A DNA stretch of 64,000 bases from Pelagibacteraceae bacterium AG-337-G04. Lineage in GTDB: Bacteria > Pseudomonadota > Alphaproteobacteria > Pelagibacterales > Pelagibacteraceae. A program made the translations under genes and the position numbers. The stretch spans positions 1 through 64,000 of the forward strand of contig QBZW01000002.1 in the NCBI GenBank assembly GCA_003282205.1, written 5' to 3'. This document shows, in pieces, positions 31,597 through 42,153 of the stretch (position 1 is its first letter; the number at the start of each line of letters is the position of its first letter). Below the pieces are notes generated by a model, which was not told the origin of the DNA, searched no databases, and saw only the letters and a program-made list of their open reading frames with translations.

Positions 31597-32501
31597 AATA
31601 TCTTAGCAAGATTGATTTTAGATAGGTCATAGTATGTTTTTAATCCAGTGGGAGAAGTAACATTTATATCTCCATTTAGTTTCTGATCTATGAAGTCAAT
31701 TCCAGCAAAATAAATATTATCATTCTTTAATTTTTTGCCAACAAGTTTTGCAATTTTTATTTCTTGTTTTGTAAGTTTTGTAAGTTTAGGTACAGCACCT
31801 TTACTCATGTTACTCAAATATGAACCTTTTTTAGGAACTCTTGATATTGCACCACACACTTTACCATTAATAATAAAAACCCTTTTATCTCCTTTAGAAA
31901 TATTTTTTAAAAATTTTTGAAACATTGAATGACCATTTTTATTTAAAAAATTTGTAATAAGTTTTTTATTAAACTTATTTTTTATTAGATGAATTTGATT
32001 ACCGCCATATCCATTAATGGGTTTCATAATCATACTTTTATTTTTTTTATAAAACTTCTTTATTTCATCTATATTATTTGAAAACAGAGTATTTGGCATA
32101 AATTTAATAAAATGCTTCGAGTAAAGTTTTTCTGATACATTTCTGATAGCAGTTGGATTGTTTATAATTTTTACTTTTTTTAAGCCATCTAAAATAAGAG
32201 TAGTTATTAAATATTCTGAATTAAATGGAGGATCTTGTCTTATTAAAATAAATTTAAGATTTTCAACGAAAATTTTTTGTTTTTTATAAATTTTGTAAAA
32301 TTTTTTTCTTTCATAGTTAAATTTTACAAATACACCATTTGCACATGTTCTATTTTTGACAATGGATAAGTCCGAAGGAGTATAATAAAATATTTTATAT
32401 CCTAATTTCTGAGCTTCATGAGCTAAAAATATTGATGTGTCAGAAGATATGTTAATTTTATCTAATTTATCGCCTTGAATGCCTATAATTTTAATTGTCA
32501 T
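31575..32501 (-). CDS. gshB: Glutathione synthetase
   Basis: GshB joins gamma-glutamylcysteine and glycine with ATP to make glutathione. It has 308 aa, near the family's 310-320. The ATP-grasp domain is visible: RQDPPFNSEYLITTLIL (about 88-104), NPTAIRNVSEKLYSKHF, MKPINGYGGNQIHLI, KRVFIINGKVCGAISRVPKKG and FAGIDFIDQKLNGDINVTSPTGL near the C-terminus. Metal-binding Asp and Asn are in the last segment. It overlaps gshA by 11 bp upstream and the DMT permease by 22 bp downstream, giving the gene order gshA-gshB-DMT in one message. Confidence 0.92.
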   Translation of the reverse strand: MTIKIIGIQGDKLDKINISSDTSIFLAHEAQKLGYKIFYYTPSDLSIVKNRTCANGVFVKFNYERKKFYKIYKKQKIFVENLKFILIRQDPPFNSEYLITTLILDGLKKVKIINNPTAIRNVSEKLYSKHFIKFMPNTLFSNNIDEIKKFYKKNKSMIMKPINGYGGNQIHLIKNKFNKKLITNFLNKNGHSMFQKFLKNISKGDKRVFIINGKVCGAISRVPKKGSYLSNMSKGAVPKLTKLTKQEIKIAKLVGKKLKNDNIYFAGIDFIDQKLNGDINVTSPTGLKTYYDLSKINLAKIFWKGLRA

Positions 32502-33780
32502 ATAAATCGTCTAAATTTTGAAATTTAGAAAATTTATTTATAACATAGCTGGCAACTGTTTCTTTATTATTGATAATCTTATTTAAATGTTCCAAGTATT
32601 TAGTTTCATTTGTACCGCTTTTTCCAATAAAATCTCTCTTTTCTAAACCTTTTTCAGCAATTTTTAACAAGTTAGAGATCCAATAAATCATATCCTTACC
32701 CATTAAATTTGTATCAAGTCCTTTCATAGGTGCATCTTTATACGCATTCAATAAATCTTTCTTTTCCCATTTTGAGATAAATTCTAATGCTTCGTCTAAA
32801 TTACCATATAAAAGACCAGTAAAAAAAGCAGGACCAGCGCAAATACAGTTCCAACCACAAGTATCCATAGATCTAAATTCAATATATTGTTTTAATCTAT
32901 TCTCTGTAAATATAGTACTCAAATGTAATCCAAGATCGTCAATACTTGGTAAAGAATTATTTATTTCTTGAATATTACCATTCATGTAATCAGAAAATTT
33001 ATAATTTTTACCAGATAAATATTTATCATCTTTTTTTAAAAACAGTATTGGATAATCCATAACAAAATCAGCATATTTTTCAAAATCAATATTTTCTAAA
33101 AAAATTTCTGGAAGACCACCCCTTGATGTTTCTTGCCATACTTTTGATCGGTATGATAAATATTTACTATCTTTTTTCTCAACAATTGATGAGTTTGCAA
33201 AAAGTGCAATACTTAATGGAACTAAACTATTTGCCAATTTAAACTTTTTTATAAAATCATTTTCAGATGTGTAGTCCAGATTTAACTGTGTCCCAGATGT
33301 TCTATACATCATATCTAGACTGAGCGACCCACCTTTAGGCATATCCTTTGTCATTACTTCGTATCTTTTTTTAGGGTTGTTTGGAATTTCTGACAACTTA
33401 GATATTGGATCAAATCCAGCACTTACTATTTTTAAATGTAATTTTTCAACAACTTGTTTTAGTTCAAACAAATAATTATTAGCTTCAGAGCAAACTTCAT
33501 GAATATTAGTTAATTGAGCACCTGCAAGCTCAATTTGATTGCCAGGTTCTAAAGTAATACTTTTATTATCTTTGTTTAACGCTATTACATTTTCACCTTC
33601 ATAAGATGGTTTCCAACCAAATTCATATAAAATTTTGAAAATTTCTTTAATTGTAGAATAATTTATCCTTTTATCATTCTTCTTATAGAAAAGAAATTTT
33701 TCGTGCTCAACACCTATTTTGGTATTAGTGGGTTCCTTAATTCCTGATTTAAAATGATCTATTATATTACCTTTATCCAT
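32491..33780 (-). CDS. gshA: Glutamate-cysteine ligase, plant/alphaproteobacterial type
   Basis: This is a 429 aa GCS2-family ligase that makes gamma-glutamylcysteine from glutamate and cysteine with ATP. The N-terminal GVEHEKFLFYKK is the metal and glutamate site. SITLEPGNQIELAGAQLTNIHEVCSE at positions 75-100, then MYRTSGTQLNLDY and EFRSMDTCGWNC follow the plant-type family. Such enzymes are usual in alphaproteobacteria, unlike the E. coli type. Redox control through an intramolecular disulfide occurs in plants; I do not assign it here. It overlaps gshB and lies 9 bp downstream of the DUF255 gene. Confidence 0.93.
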   Translation of the reverse strand: MDKGNIIDHFKSGIKEPTNTKIGVEHEKFLFYKKNDKRINYSTIKEIFKILYEFGWKPSYEGENVIALNKDNKSITLEPGNQIELAGAQLTNIHEVCSEANNYLFELKQVVEKLHLKIVSAGFDPISKLSEIPNNPKKRYEVMTKDMPKGGSLSLDMMYRTSGTQLNLDYTSENDFIKKFKLANSLVPLSIALFANSSIVEKKDSKYLSYRSKVWQETSRGGLPEIFLENIDFEKYADFVMDYPILFLKKDDKYLSGKNYKFSDYMNGNIQEINNSLPSIDDLGLHLSTIFTENRLKQYIEFRSMDTCGWNCICAGPAFFTGLLYGNLDEALEFISKWEKKDLLNAYKDAPMKGLDTNLMGKDMIYWISNLLKIAEKGLEKRDFIGKSGTNETKYLEHLNKIINNKETVASYVINKFSKFQNLDDLYDN

Positions 33781-33789
33781 ATCGATGAT

Positions 33790-35730
33790 TTAATCACTCT
33801 TACTTAAATATTCAACAGCTTCGATTACGTTAGTTAATTTGTTAGAACAAGTTTGATTTTTACAGATAATAACACTAGGTTTTGTATCATTATTTAATTG
33901 GTAAACAAATGTTGCAACTCCTAGATATTCTTTTTGTAAATAAATCTGCATTTCCTTAATAGACTGAGATGTTCCATGGAATGTGAATGATAAGCTATTA
34001 TCGCAAATATCAAGGGTTTTAATAAAGCTAAACATTTGTGAATAATAAGAGTTTATAACTTGATGAAATGATTTTTTAAGTAGTTCATTTCTTTCAGACC
34101 ACATTTTATCATTTGTAATTGAATATAATTTATTTGAAATTAGTAGATAAACGCTATTACCATTTGGAATATTGCTATCGTTTAAGTCTAGTGGACTTGC
34201 AAACAAATCATTATCTTTAATAATATTTTTCTGAAACAACTGAGTTTCTTTATTAAAGAATAATTCCCAAGTATCATTCATTATTGTTATAGATTTTTCT
34301 AAAGCTTTTTTATCAGCATTAACTTCATATAGTGTTATCATTAGTAGAGCGTAATACACATAGTCCTCGAGGAAAGTTTCTATTTCTTTATTTTCATAAC
34401 AATGAATTATTTTTTGATTTAATTTTTTATTTAATATTTCGATTGTTTCAATAGTCTTACTTTTTAAATCTTCATCATCTAAGTTTACTGAAGTTTTTAG
34501 AAGAACTTGGAGCATATATGCATTTAAATCTGTTTGTGATTTATCATCAAAAAATGGCTTTTTTCTTTTTCTTCTTACATCGAGTAATTTTTTTTTTATC
34601 TTCTCAGAGTTATTTTTGTCTTCATCAGATATTAAATTTTTTTCTACCAGGATGTTATTCCCTTCAAAATTACCGCTCTCTGAAATCTCATACTTAGTTT
34701 CTAATGATTTAATATCATCCTTTAAAAGATTTTTTAATTCTTCATACGACCAAACATAATATTTTCCTTCTACACCTTCACTATCAGCATCATATGCGGA
34801 ACCGTATAATTTCTCTTTGTTTTTAAATTCATTATTAAAGTATTGAATTGTTTGTAAAAGTTTATTTTTAAAATAATCATTTTTTGTATTCTGATAAAAT
34901 TTAGTTAAAAGATCTATGAATTGGATATTGTCATAAAGCATTTTTTCAAAATGTGGAATAATCCATTTTTCATCAACAGCATATCTTGAAATTCCTCCTT
35001 CTAGATGATCATAAATACCTTTTGAACAAAGATTATTTAGTAAAATTTCAACAGGTTTAAAATAATTTTTATTTTTGGTTTTTAAATAAAAATAAAACAT
35101 TGCATCAAATAAATAAAATTGAGGGAACTTGGGAGCTCCTTTGAAACTTCCATTATTTTCATCTAAATAACTAATAATTTTCTCTACAAATGGCTCCAGC
35201 GGCTGATTTAAAACTGCAGATCTTTGATTAATTTTTGAGAATATTTCTTTAACTTGTGTTGCTTGAGCTAAAATTTTCTCTCTATTTTCATTATACACGT
35301 TATGTACGCTATTTAAAACTTTTTTAAAATCAGGCCTTCCCCGAATCTCCTTGGGTGGGAAATACGTTCCTCCTGTAAATGGCACTCCATTTTCATCTAA
35401 AAACATTGATAGTGGCCATCCACCTTGAGCACCAGTTAGTATTGATAAGCTTTTTTGAAATACATAATCTAAATCAGGTCTTTCCTCTCTATCAACTTTT
35501 ATATTTATAAATTTTTCATTCATGAGTTTAGCTGTTTCTTCATTTTCAAAACTCTCATGAGCCATAACATGGCACCAATGACAACTTGCATATCCAACAC
35601 TTAAAAATATTGGTTTTTTTTCTGTTTTTGCTTTGTTTAAAGTTTCTTTATTCCAAGGAAACCAATCAACTGGATTATCTTTGTGTTGCTGAAGATAAGG
35701 GCTTTTTTCGTTTTTTAAAATATTAGACAA
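33790..35730 (-). CDS. DUF255 (YyaL/SSP411-type) thioredoxin-domain protein
   Basis: This is a large cytoplasmic protein with an N-terminal thioredoxin-like DUF255 domain ([17 protein letters not shown], then [16 protein letters not shown], a C-x2-C motif), followed by an alpha/alpha-barrel domain like N-acylglucosamine epimerase ([22 protein letters not shown] is typical). I start at TTG 35730 (647 aa), one base after the HD-protein stop. The frame continuing to 35784 would add residues lying inside that gene, while homologues begin just before KSPYLQQH. Family members are widespread (mammalian SPATA20) but the reaction is not known. A redox or sugar-related role is possible. Confidence 0.88.
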   Translation of the reverse strand: MSNILKNEKSPYLQQHKDNPVDWFPWNKETLNKAKTEKKPIFLSVGYASCHWCHVMAHESFENEETAKLMNEKFINIKVDREERPDLDYVFQKSLSILTGAQGGWPLSMFLDENGVPFTGGTYFPPKEIRGRPDFKKVLNSVHNVYNENREKILAQATQVKEIFSKINQRSAVLNQPLEPFVEKIISYLDENNGSFKGAPKFPQFYLFDAMFYFYLKTKNKNYFKPVEILLNNLCSKGIYDHLEGGISRYAVDEKWIIPHFEKMLYDNIQFIDLLTKFYQNTKNDYFKNKLLQTIQYFNNEFKNKEKLYGSAYDADSEGVEGKYYVWSYEELKNLLKDDIKSLETKYEISESGNFEGNNILVEKNLISDEDKNNSEKIKKKLLDVRRKRKKPFFDDKSQTDLNAYMLQVLLKTSVNLDDEDLKSKTIETIEILNKKLNQKIIHCYENKEIETFLEDYVYYALLMITLYEVNADKKALEKSITIMNDTWELFFNKETQLFQKNIIKDNDLFASPLDLNDSNIPNGNSVYLLISNKLYSITNDKMWSERNELLKKSFHQVINSYYSQMFSFIKTLDICDNSLSFTFHGTSQSIKEMQIYLQKEYLGVATFVYQLNNDTKPSVIICKNQTCSNKLTNVIEAVEYLSKSD

Positions 35731-35731
35731 C

Positions 35732-36289
35732 TTAGTGGTGGTAGTAAGGTTTTCTTGAAAAAATTTTCCTAACCATTGGCTCAAATTCTTTTAATGTCAT
35801 TGACTTATAATTTGGATCAAATGAAGCTTGATCATAATTTTCACAAAAATCTATTGTAGCTTGATAATGTTCTGCATCCTTATATTTTTCTCTTGCATTC
35901 TTATCTCCACCTAAATGTTCTGCAGAATAATAGGTTTGAAATAAACCATGATGTAAAATAATCCAGTATGTTTTTTCTGAAACATAAGGTTTAATAATAG
36001 ATGCTGCATATTGAGAATGATTCATTGGAGCTAATTCATCTCCAAGATCGTGTAATAATGTGGCTACGACCATTTCTTCGTTCTCACCATTTTTATACGC
36101 TCTTGTTGCAGCCTGCAATGAATGTTCTAATCTTGTTATCTGATATCCTTCTAGTGTAGAAGTTTGTGAAGCTAAGTAATTTAAAATTCTATCTGCAGTT
36201 TTTCGTTCATACTGACTTTCTAGCTTTTCTAAAAGCTTGTAGTCATCTTTAGTTCCATACTTCATTTCTTTAAAACTTACTTTTTTCAT
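35732..36289 (-). CDS. HD-domain protein, PhnZ/TmpB-like or phosphohydrolase
   Basis: This is a 185 aa HD-domain protein. Metal-ligand motifs are present: RLEHSLQAA (His), [16 protein letters not shown] (His-Asp and a further His), HHGLFQTYY (His) and [11 protein letters not shown] (Asp). The pattern recalls the mixed-valent diiron oxygenases PhnZ and TmpB, which cleave hydroxy-alkylphosphonates, rather than classical nucleotide phosphohydrolases. The Tyr/Glu pair that gates the PhnZ substrate is not clearly conserved, so a phosphohydrolase remains possible. It lies 1 bp downstream of purF and 1 bp upstream of the DUF255 gene, with no phosphonate genes nearby. Confidence 0.7.
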   Translation of the reverse strand: MKKVSFKEMKYGTKDDYKLLEKLESQYERKTADRILNYLASQTSTLEGYQITRLEHSLQAATRAYKNGENEEMVVATLLHDLGDELAPMNHSQYAASIIKPYVSEKTYWIILHHGLFQTYYSAEHLGGDKNAREKYKDAEHYQATIDFCENYDQASFDPNYKSMTLKEFEPMVRKIFSRKPYYHH

Positions 36290-36290
36290 T

Positions 36291-37772
36291 TTAATTGTTT
36301 GATGCAGTACTTAATAATGACAATTGGGTTACTTTATCTTCTCCTAGTTCATCAATTATTTTTACTGGGTATTCACCTGTAAAGTGGTGATCGGTTAATT
36401 GAGGATAATTTTCATTTCTTTGCTCAAATCCCATTCCTAAGTATAATCCATTTAAACTTAAAAATTTTATTGATTTTGCCTTTATAAATTCACATATTTC
36501 AGCTGTAGATTTGTTAGCTGCTAAAAGCTCTTTTTTTGTCGGTGTATCAACTCCATAGAAATCGGGAAATTTAATTTCGGGGCTTGCTATTCTCACGTGG
36601 ACTTCTTTTGCTCCAGAGTCGTATAACATTTTCACTATTTTTGACGAGGTAGTACCTCTTACTAGTGAGTCATCAACTAAAATAATTTTTTTATTTTTTA
36701 TTACTGAAATATTTGGATTCAATTTTAGTTTTACTCCTAAACTTCTTATTTGTTGTGATGGTTCGATAAAAGTTCTACCAACATAATGGTTTCTAATTAA
36801 TCCTAGATCAAATTTGAGACCCTTTTTTTCTGCATATCCTAGTGCTGCAGCATTCCCTGAATCTGGAACAGGCACAACTAAGTCGGCTTCTATTTTGTCT
36901 TCTTTTGCCAATTGTTCCCCAAAATTTTTTCTGTATTCGTATGCAGTTTTGCCGTTTAAGATACTGTCTGGTCTAGAGAAATAAATGTATTCAAATACAC
37001 ATGGTCTAACTTTTTTTGGCGGAAATGGTTTAATACTTTTAATTTCATCATTTTCAATATGAATAATTTCACCATTTTCAACCTCTCTTACAAATTTTGC
37101 TCCAATTATATCAAATGCACAAGTTTCAGAGGCAAGTACATATGAATTTTTTAATTTACCAATTACTAATGGTCTAATTCCGAAAGGATCTCTTACTCCT
37201 ATAAGAGTATTTTGTGTCATCATTACAAGTGCATAACCTCCTTGAATTTGAAACATAGCATCTATAACTTTATCTATAGTCTTTGCTCTCTTTGATTTTG
37301 CAATTAGTTTAACAATTGTTTCAGTATCTGAAGTAGTATAAAAAATGGATCCTTCTTGAACCATTTTATTTCTTAAGGTTATTGCATTTGTTAAATTACC
37401 GTTATGGGCAACTCCAATACCTCCAGAATTTGTATCAGCAAAAAATGGCTGAACATTTCTTAAAGCAGTTCCACCTGTCGTTGAATAACGATTATGACCA
37501 ATTGCATATTTACCAGGAAGTTTTTTTATAACTTTTTCATCATTAAAATTATCTCCCACTAGTCCAAATCTTTTTTCAGAATGATATTTTTCTCCATCAT
37601 AGGAAACAATTCCACATCCTTCTTGTCCTCTATGTTGAAGTGCATGAAGTCCCAAAGCAGCAAGTGTAGCTGCGTCCTCATTGTTACTTATTCCAAAAAC
37701 AGCACATTCTTCTTTTAGTTTAGGATCATATATCTTGAACTTTTTCTTTAGTTTCTTCATAATTTTCTTCAT
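36291..37772 (-). CDS. purF: Amidophosphoribosyltransferase
   Basis: PurF starts purine synthesis by converting PRPP and glutamine to phosphoribosylamine. It has about 493 aa. The N-terminal glutaminase has a catalytic Cys in ECAVFGI (residue 23 here, so a short propeptide of about 22 residues is removed), then GLHALQHRGQEGCGI and GHNRYSTTG. The C-terminal phosphoribosyltransferase has the PRPP motif KKIILVDDSLVRGTT (about 363-377). The start is ATG 37772 or 37760; both fall inside cvpA, giving an overlap of 35-47 bp. The CvpA-PurF arrangement is classical. Confidence 0.94.
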   Translation of the reverse strand: MKKIMKKLKKKFKIYDPKLKEECAVFGISNNEDAATLAALGLHALQHRGQEGCGIVSYDGEKYHSEKRFGLVGDNFNDEKVIKKLPGKYAIGHNRYSTTGGTALRNVQPFFADTNSGGIGVAHNGNLTNAITLRNKMVQEGSIFYTTSDTETIVKLIAKSKRAKTIDKVIDAMFQIQGGYALVMMTQNTLIGVRDPFGIRPLVIGKLKNSYVLASETCAFDIIGAKFVREVENGEIIHIENDEIKSIKPFPPKKVRPCVFEYIYFSRPDSILNGKTAYEYRKNFGEQLAKEDKIEADLVVPVPDSGNAAALGYAEKKGLKFDLGLIRNHYVGRTFIEPSQQIRSLGVKLKLNPNISVIKNKKIILVDDSLVRGTTSSKIVKMLYDSGAKEVHVRIASPEIKFPDFYGVDTPTKKELLAANKSTAEICEFIKAKSIKFLSLNGLYLGMGFEQRNENYPQLTDHHFTGEYPVKIIDELGEDKVTQLSLLSTASNN

Positions 37773-38268
37773 CAGGAAATTCTTTTATAAGATAGTTACT
37801 ACCTTTTTCAACCCATGCATATGTAAAAGCATCATCTATATTAATTGGCCATTTTTTGTGATTATAGACTATATTTATAGTTGTATAAATGCATACAACA
37901 ATAACGTAAGCCCTAACAAATCCAAAAAAGAAACCAAAGATTCTATCTAAATTTCCTAGTCCAGAGTACGTGACAGCTCTATTAATTCCTTTATTTATTA
38001 ATAAAATTAAGAAAATAATTATTATGAATAATCCTATACCAACTGCTAAATTTAGAACATATTCACTATCAATTATATCCTCAAAGTATGGTTTTACTTT
38101 TGGAATTAGAAATAAAGTGACTACATAAGCCAAAAGCCATTTAGAGGCTGATAAAATGCTCAATAAAAAACCTTTTTTTGTGCATGTAATCAAGGATAGT
38201 GCCGTGAAAACCAAATAAATTATATCAAAAGTATAAAGATCATTTAAAATATCTTTCATAACTTCCAT
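37726..38268 (-). CDS. cvpA: CvpA-family membrane protein
   Basis: This is a 180 aa inner-membrane protein of the CvpA family, with four hydrophobic helices (about 12-30, 36-52, 65-90 and 100-130) and a charged C-terminal tail rich in Glu and Lys. The N-terminal FDIIYLVFTALSLITCTKKG and the GNLDRIFGFFFGFVRAYVIV segment are typical. CvpA was named for colicin V production in E. coli and has since been linked to envelope homeostasis. It is cotranscribed with purF, which begins inside its last codons. It starts 3 bp after the RND permease stop, on the same strand. Confidence 0.88.
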   Translation of the reverse strand: MEVMKDILNDLYTFDIIYLVFTALSLITCTKKGFLLSILSASKWLLAYVVTLFLIPKVKPYFEDIIDSEYVLNLAVGIGLFIIIIFLILLINKGINRAVTYSGLGNLDRIFGFFFGFVRAYVIVVCIYTTINIVYNHKKWPINIDDAFTYAWVEKGSNYLIKEFPDEENYEETKEKVQDI

Positions 38269-38271
38269 TAA

Positions 38272-40644
38272 CTATTTAATTTTAAAAGGTTTAAATACTA
38301 AAATTAAAGATGGCAATAATGTTAAAACAGATATCATAGCCAGAAGCATTGCTATCCCAGTAAATACTCCAAAATATATGGTTGGAATAAAATTTGATAA
38401 AATCAAAATAGAAAATCCAAATACAATTGTTATAGATGTATTTAGTATAGCTACACCGACCGTAGAATGGCAATACTTAAGTGTTTTTTTGTAATCTTTT
38501 ATTTTAGTAAGTTCTTCCCTAAATCTATAAATATAATGGATACTATTGTCTACAGCTATACCAATTGTTATAGCAGCAATTGTTATTGTCATCATATCCA
38601 AAGGTATCTCTGCTAAACCAATAATTCCTAGAATAAAAAAAGCTGCTATGAAATTTGGCATAACTCCAATCAATGATATTTTTATATTTCTAAAAAGAAT
38701 TAAAAACATAATAAAAATACCAATCATTACAAAACCAAGAGTTAAAATTTGAGATTTAAATAAGCTTTGAAGTAAATTATTAAATAATATTAGCACACCG
38801 CCTAGTTTAAATTCATTTTTCTTGATATTTAATTTATTCTCTAAATCAAAATTAATCTTATTAATTAGATCATTTCTTCTCAATCCATCTAATGAGTCTT
38901 TTATTCTTAAACTTATTCGAGCTTCAGAATTTTTTATAGATATATATGGATCTACTATTTCTTTTTTAATATTATCTGGAATTTTAGTATAAAGTACTCC
39001 CATTTCTAAAGTTCCAAGTTGTTTATTATTATTTAATTTTGTCGCAACCTCGATTATTGATGAAAAGGATAAAACTTTACCAACTGCATCAATACCATCT
39101 AGATAATTATGAACTTTAGTTATTTTATTGATTTTGTCTTTTGTAAACCAATATTTATCATCATTTTCTTCTTCATCACCCCAATCACTCTCACTATCAG
39201 TTTCTCCATCCTCATCTTTTGGAAATTTTAAAATTACTTCTAGTGGAGTAGTTCCACCCAACTTCTCGTCTATTAACTTCATGCCTTTGTAAATCTCTGT
39301 ATCTTTATCAAAATAGTTAATGAAGCTATTTTCAACTTCTAATTTAGAGATGCCAAATATACTTAAAAATATAATTAAACCAGTTAAAGCAAATACAAAA
39401 TTTTTGTTTTTAACTGCTTGTATTCCTAAATATCCAGTTATTTTTGAATCTTTTTCGTTGGTTAAATCAACATTTGAGTTTTCATTAAAATTAAGTAATG
39501 AAGGTAGAAGAGTGAATGTAATTATTAATGAGGCTATTAATCCAAAAGTCATCATCCACCCAAAATCGATAATTGGTTTTATCTCGCTAAAAACTAATGA
39601 CATAAAAGCACATATTGTTGTTAAGACAGTATAGAAGATTGGCCAAATCATTTTTTTTGTTGTCAAAATCAAAATCTCAAATTTTTTCTTTTTTGGAAAC
39701 TGTTTGTTTAATTGTAAAAATCTAGTACACATATGAATATTCATTGCCATTGTAAGAATTAACATTAAAGCAATAAAGTTTGATGAAATAACTGTAACTT
39801 TCCATCCGACTAAACCAAGAAATCCAATCATAAGAACAACAGAAAAGAAACAACTGCTAATCGGAATTATTATCCAAATAATTTTTCTGAATACATACCA
39901 AAGTGTCAATATAATAAAAAGTAGTACTCCTATACCAAACGTTACAATATCATTTTTTATAAAAGTCATCATATCATCCGCAATCATCGGAATACCTCCA
40001 AGATAAATTTGGGTATTTTGATTATGATTTTTTATTACTTCTCTAATTTCTAAAATATTTTTATGTCTTTCTTTTTTAATTTTATCTTTTAAAATCTCTA
40101 GTCCTTTCTCTGTATTGACTTCTTCATCAATTATATATGGTTTGATATAAACAATGATGCCACTTGTTTTTCCGTCCTCACTAATGACAAAATTTCTAAA
40201 TACAGGACTATTTAATATTTCATTAAATCCACGATCTTTATCTATATTCTTACTTTTTAATGTTTTAAAATTTTGAATACGTTCAATTAAACCATCATCT
40301 GTTGCCTCTAATAAAGGAATATCTAGAAGTGTAACAACATTATGAACCCAATTTAATGATTTTAAATCATTTTTTAATTTAGAAAGTCTTTTAATTGAAT
40401 CCTCCGAATTCATTTTAATTTTTGGGGAGTAGGTTAGGACTAGAAACTCTTTTGCGCCATATCTCTCATTTATTTCATTTAGATATTTTAGATCTGGATC
40501 ATTTTCCAATAGCAAAGTTTCTGAACTTGCATCTAAGCGAAAATCTTTAGAAAAGTAAAAAGAAGTGATTAACAAAATTACCAGTATCGAAAAAACTAGT
40601 TTGGGTTTTTTTATAATATTTTTTTCGTAAAAATTAGCTAACAT
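38272..40644 (-). CDS. RND/MMPL-family permease
   Basis: This is a 790 aa membrane protein of the RND superfamily (MMPL type). There are two similar halves, each with one helix, a large periplasmic loop and five further helices. The second half carries the motif VDNSIHYIYRFREE near residue 702-715. An acidic loop (EDGETDSESDWGDEEENDD) lies at about 478-496. Relatives move lipids or hopanoids between membranes; drug export is also known. The two-domain size without separate MFP or OMF genes nearby favours a lipid- or sterol-like substrate, but this is inference. It lies 25 bp below dnaB and 3 bp above cvpA. Confidence 0.85.
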   Translation of the reverse strand: MLANFYEKNIIKKPKLVFSILVILLITSFYFSKDFRLDASSETLLLENDPDLKYLNEINERYGAKEFLVLTYSPKIKMNSEDSIKRLSKLKNDLKSLNWVHNVVTLLDIPLLEATDDGLIERIQNFKTLKSKNIDKDRGFNEILNSPVFRNFVISEDGKTSGIIVYIKPYIIDEEVNTEKGLEILKDKIKKERHKNILEIREVIKNHNQNTQIYLGGIPMIADDMMTFIKNDIVTFGIGVLLFIILTLWYVFRKIIWIIIPISSCFFSVVLMIGFLGLVGWKVTVISSNFIALMLILTMAMNIHMCTRFLQLNKQFPKKKKFEILILTTKKMIWPIFYTVLTTICAFMSLVFSEIKPIIDFGWMMTFGLIASLIITFTLLPSLLNFNENSNVDLTNEKDSKITGYLGIQAVKNKNFVFALTGLIIFLSIFGISKLEVENSFINYFDKDTEIYKGMKLIDEKLGGTTPLEVILKFPKDEDGETDSESDWGDEEENDDKYWFTKDKINKITKVHNYLDGIDAVGKVLSFSSIIEVATKLNNNKQLGTLEMGVLYTKIPDNIKKEIVDPYISIKNSEARISLRIKDSLDGLRRNDLINKINFDLENKLNIKKNEFKLGGVLILFNNLLQSLFKSQILTLGFVMIGIFIMFLILFRNIKISLIGVMPNFIAAFFILGIIGLAEIPLDMMTITIAAITIGIAVDNSIHYIYRFREELTKIKDYKKTLKYCHSTVGVAILNTSITIVFGFSILILSNFIPTIYFGVFTGIAMLLAMISVLTLLPSLILVFKPFKIK

Positions 40645-40669
40645 TGAATATTAGCTTTTATAATTTATA

Positions 40670-42085
40670 TTAATTATTTTGAATATCTTTAAATTTTGTA
40701 AACATTTCCTCAAATTCAAGCATTATTGTACCAGTTGGACCATGTCTTTGCTTAAGTATCAGAAGTTCTGCTAAATGAGAAATTTCATTCATTTTTGCCT
40801 GCCATTCTGCATGTTCAACAGTTGCAGGTCTTGGTTCCTTGTTTTTTAAATAATATGATTCTCTGAAAACGAACATTACAACGTCTGCATCTTGTTCAAT
40901 TGATCCAGATTCACGCAGGTCTGATAGTAAAGGCTTTTTATCATCTCTTTGTTCTACTGCTCTAGATAATTGAGAAAGTGCTAATACGGGCACTGATAAT
41001 TCTTTAGCAAGCGCTTTCAAACCTTGGGTTATCTCAGAAATTTCCTGAACTCTTCCGTCTTTAAAGCTAGTTCCTTTCATTAACTGAATATAATCAATTA
41101 CTATCATATCAAGTCCATGAATTCTTTTAATTCGTCTTGCTCTATTACTGAGTGCTGCAATAGAAATTGCTGGTGTTTCGTCAATATACAATGGTAGTTC
41201 AGCGATATTTTTTGAGGTTTCAATGAATTTATCAAATTGTTCCTCAGAAATTTTTCCTCTTCTTATATCATTAGATTTTATTCTTGATTGTTCAGCAAGT
41301 ATTCTTGTTGATAATTGCTCTGAAGACATTTCTAAAGAAAAAAAAGCTATACATGATTTTTCACCTTTCTCTTGAATATTTTTCGCAGCATGAAATGCAA
41401 TATTAGTTGCAAGAGCAGTTTTTCCCATTGAAGGTCTTCCAGCAATAATAATTAAATCTGATTTATGCATTCCACCTAATCTGTCATCTAAATCTTTAAG
41501 GCCAGATGGAACTCCCACAATTCCTTCTTCATTTTTATAAGCATTAGATGCCATTTCTATAGTCTGCTTCATAGCTTCATCAAATTTTACAATTGAAGAA
41601 CTAAATGAACCTTTTTCTGCTAAATCAAATAAAGATTTTTCAAAATTTTCTATAATATTATGTCCGTCATTATTGAGATCATTAAGTTTGGCAGTATCGA
41701 TTATATTATCTGAAATTTTTATTAATTCTCTTTTGACGTATAAATCATAAATAAGTTTGGAGTATTCCATACTTTGTCTTATTGAGGTAGAAAATTTTGT
41801 TATCTTTACAAGATATTCTGGAATGTTTAACTCATCTTTCTGATTTTCGAAGTGATTTTTTAATGTTATTGGATTTGCCAACATCCCTCTATAAATTAAA
41901 CTTTCAATAGCACTAAATATTTTTTGATGCATGGGATCATAAAAATTTTTACTCGAAATTAATAAGCTAATTTCATCAAATATCTCATTTGTTAATAATA
42001 TTGAGCCTATTACTGATTGTTCCGCTTCTATATTATTTGGAAGTTCATCTAGTTTTGATTTTACTAAATTTAAAGTTTGTGACAC
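40670..42085 (-). CDS. dnaB: Replicative DNA helicase
   Basis: DnaB is the hexameric helicase that unwinds DNA at the replication fork and loads with DnaC/primase. It has 471 aa. The N-terminal domain opens NIEAEQSVIGSILL. The C-terminal RecA-like motor has Walker A IIAGRPSMGKTALATN (about 206-221), FFSLEMSSEQL, IVIDYIQLMKG (Walker B) and LSQLSRAVEQRDDKKPLLSDLRESGSIEQDAD. No intein is present. It is the last gene of the rpsF-rpsR-rplI-dnaB order common in bacteria, with a 68 bp gap from rplI. Confidence 0.96.
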   Translation of the reverse strand: MSQTLNLVKSKLDELPNNIEAEQSVIGSILLTNEIFDEISLLISSKNFYDPMHQKIFSAIESLIYRGMLANPITLKNHFENQKDELNIPEYLVKITKFSTSIRQSMEYSKLIYDLYVKRELIKISDNIIDTAKLNDLNNDGHNIIENFEKSLFDLAEKGSFSSSIVKFDEAMKQTIEMASNAYKNEEGIVGVPSGLKDLDDRLGGMHKSDLIIIAGRPSMGKTALATNIAFHAAKNIQEKGEKSCIAFFSLEMSSEQLSTRILAEQSRIKSNDIRRGKISEEQFDKFIETSKNIAELPLYIDETPAISIAALSNRARRIKRIHGLDMIVIDYIQLMKGTSFKDGRVQEISEITQGLKALAKELSVPVLALSQLSRAVEQRDDKKPLLSDLRESGSIEQDADVVMFVFRESYYLKNKEPRPATVEHAEWQAKMNEISHLAELLILKQRHGPTGTIMLEFEEMFTKFKDIQNN

Positions 42086-42153
42086 ATTTTATAAAATACA
42101 GAATTGAAAAATAAAAACAAATCTTTAATTAAGCTGGGGAAAATTTTGTATAA

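Noticed and set aside
39320-39634. 104 aa plus-strand frame within the RND permease gene
   Set aside because: It is the complement of hydrophobic permease helices and has no independent evidence.
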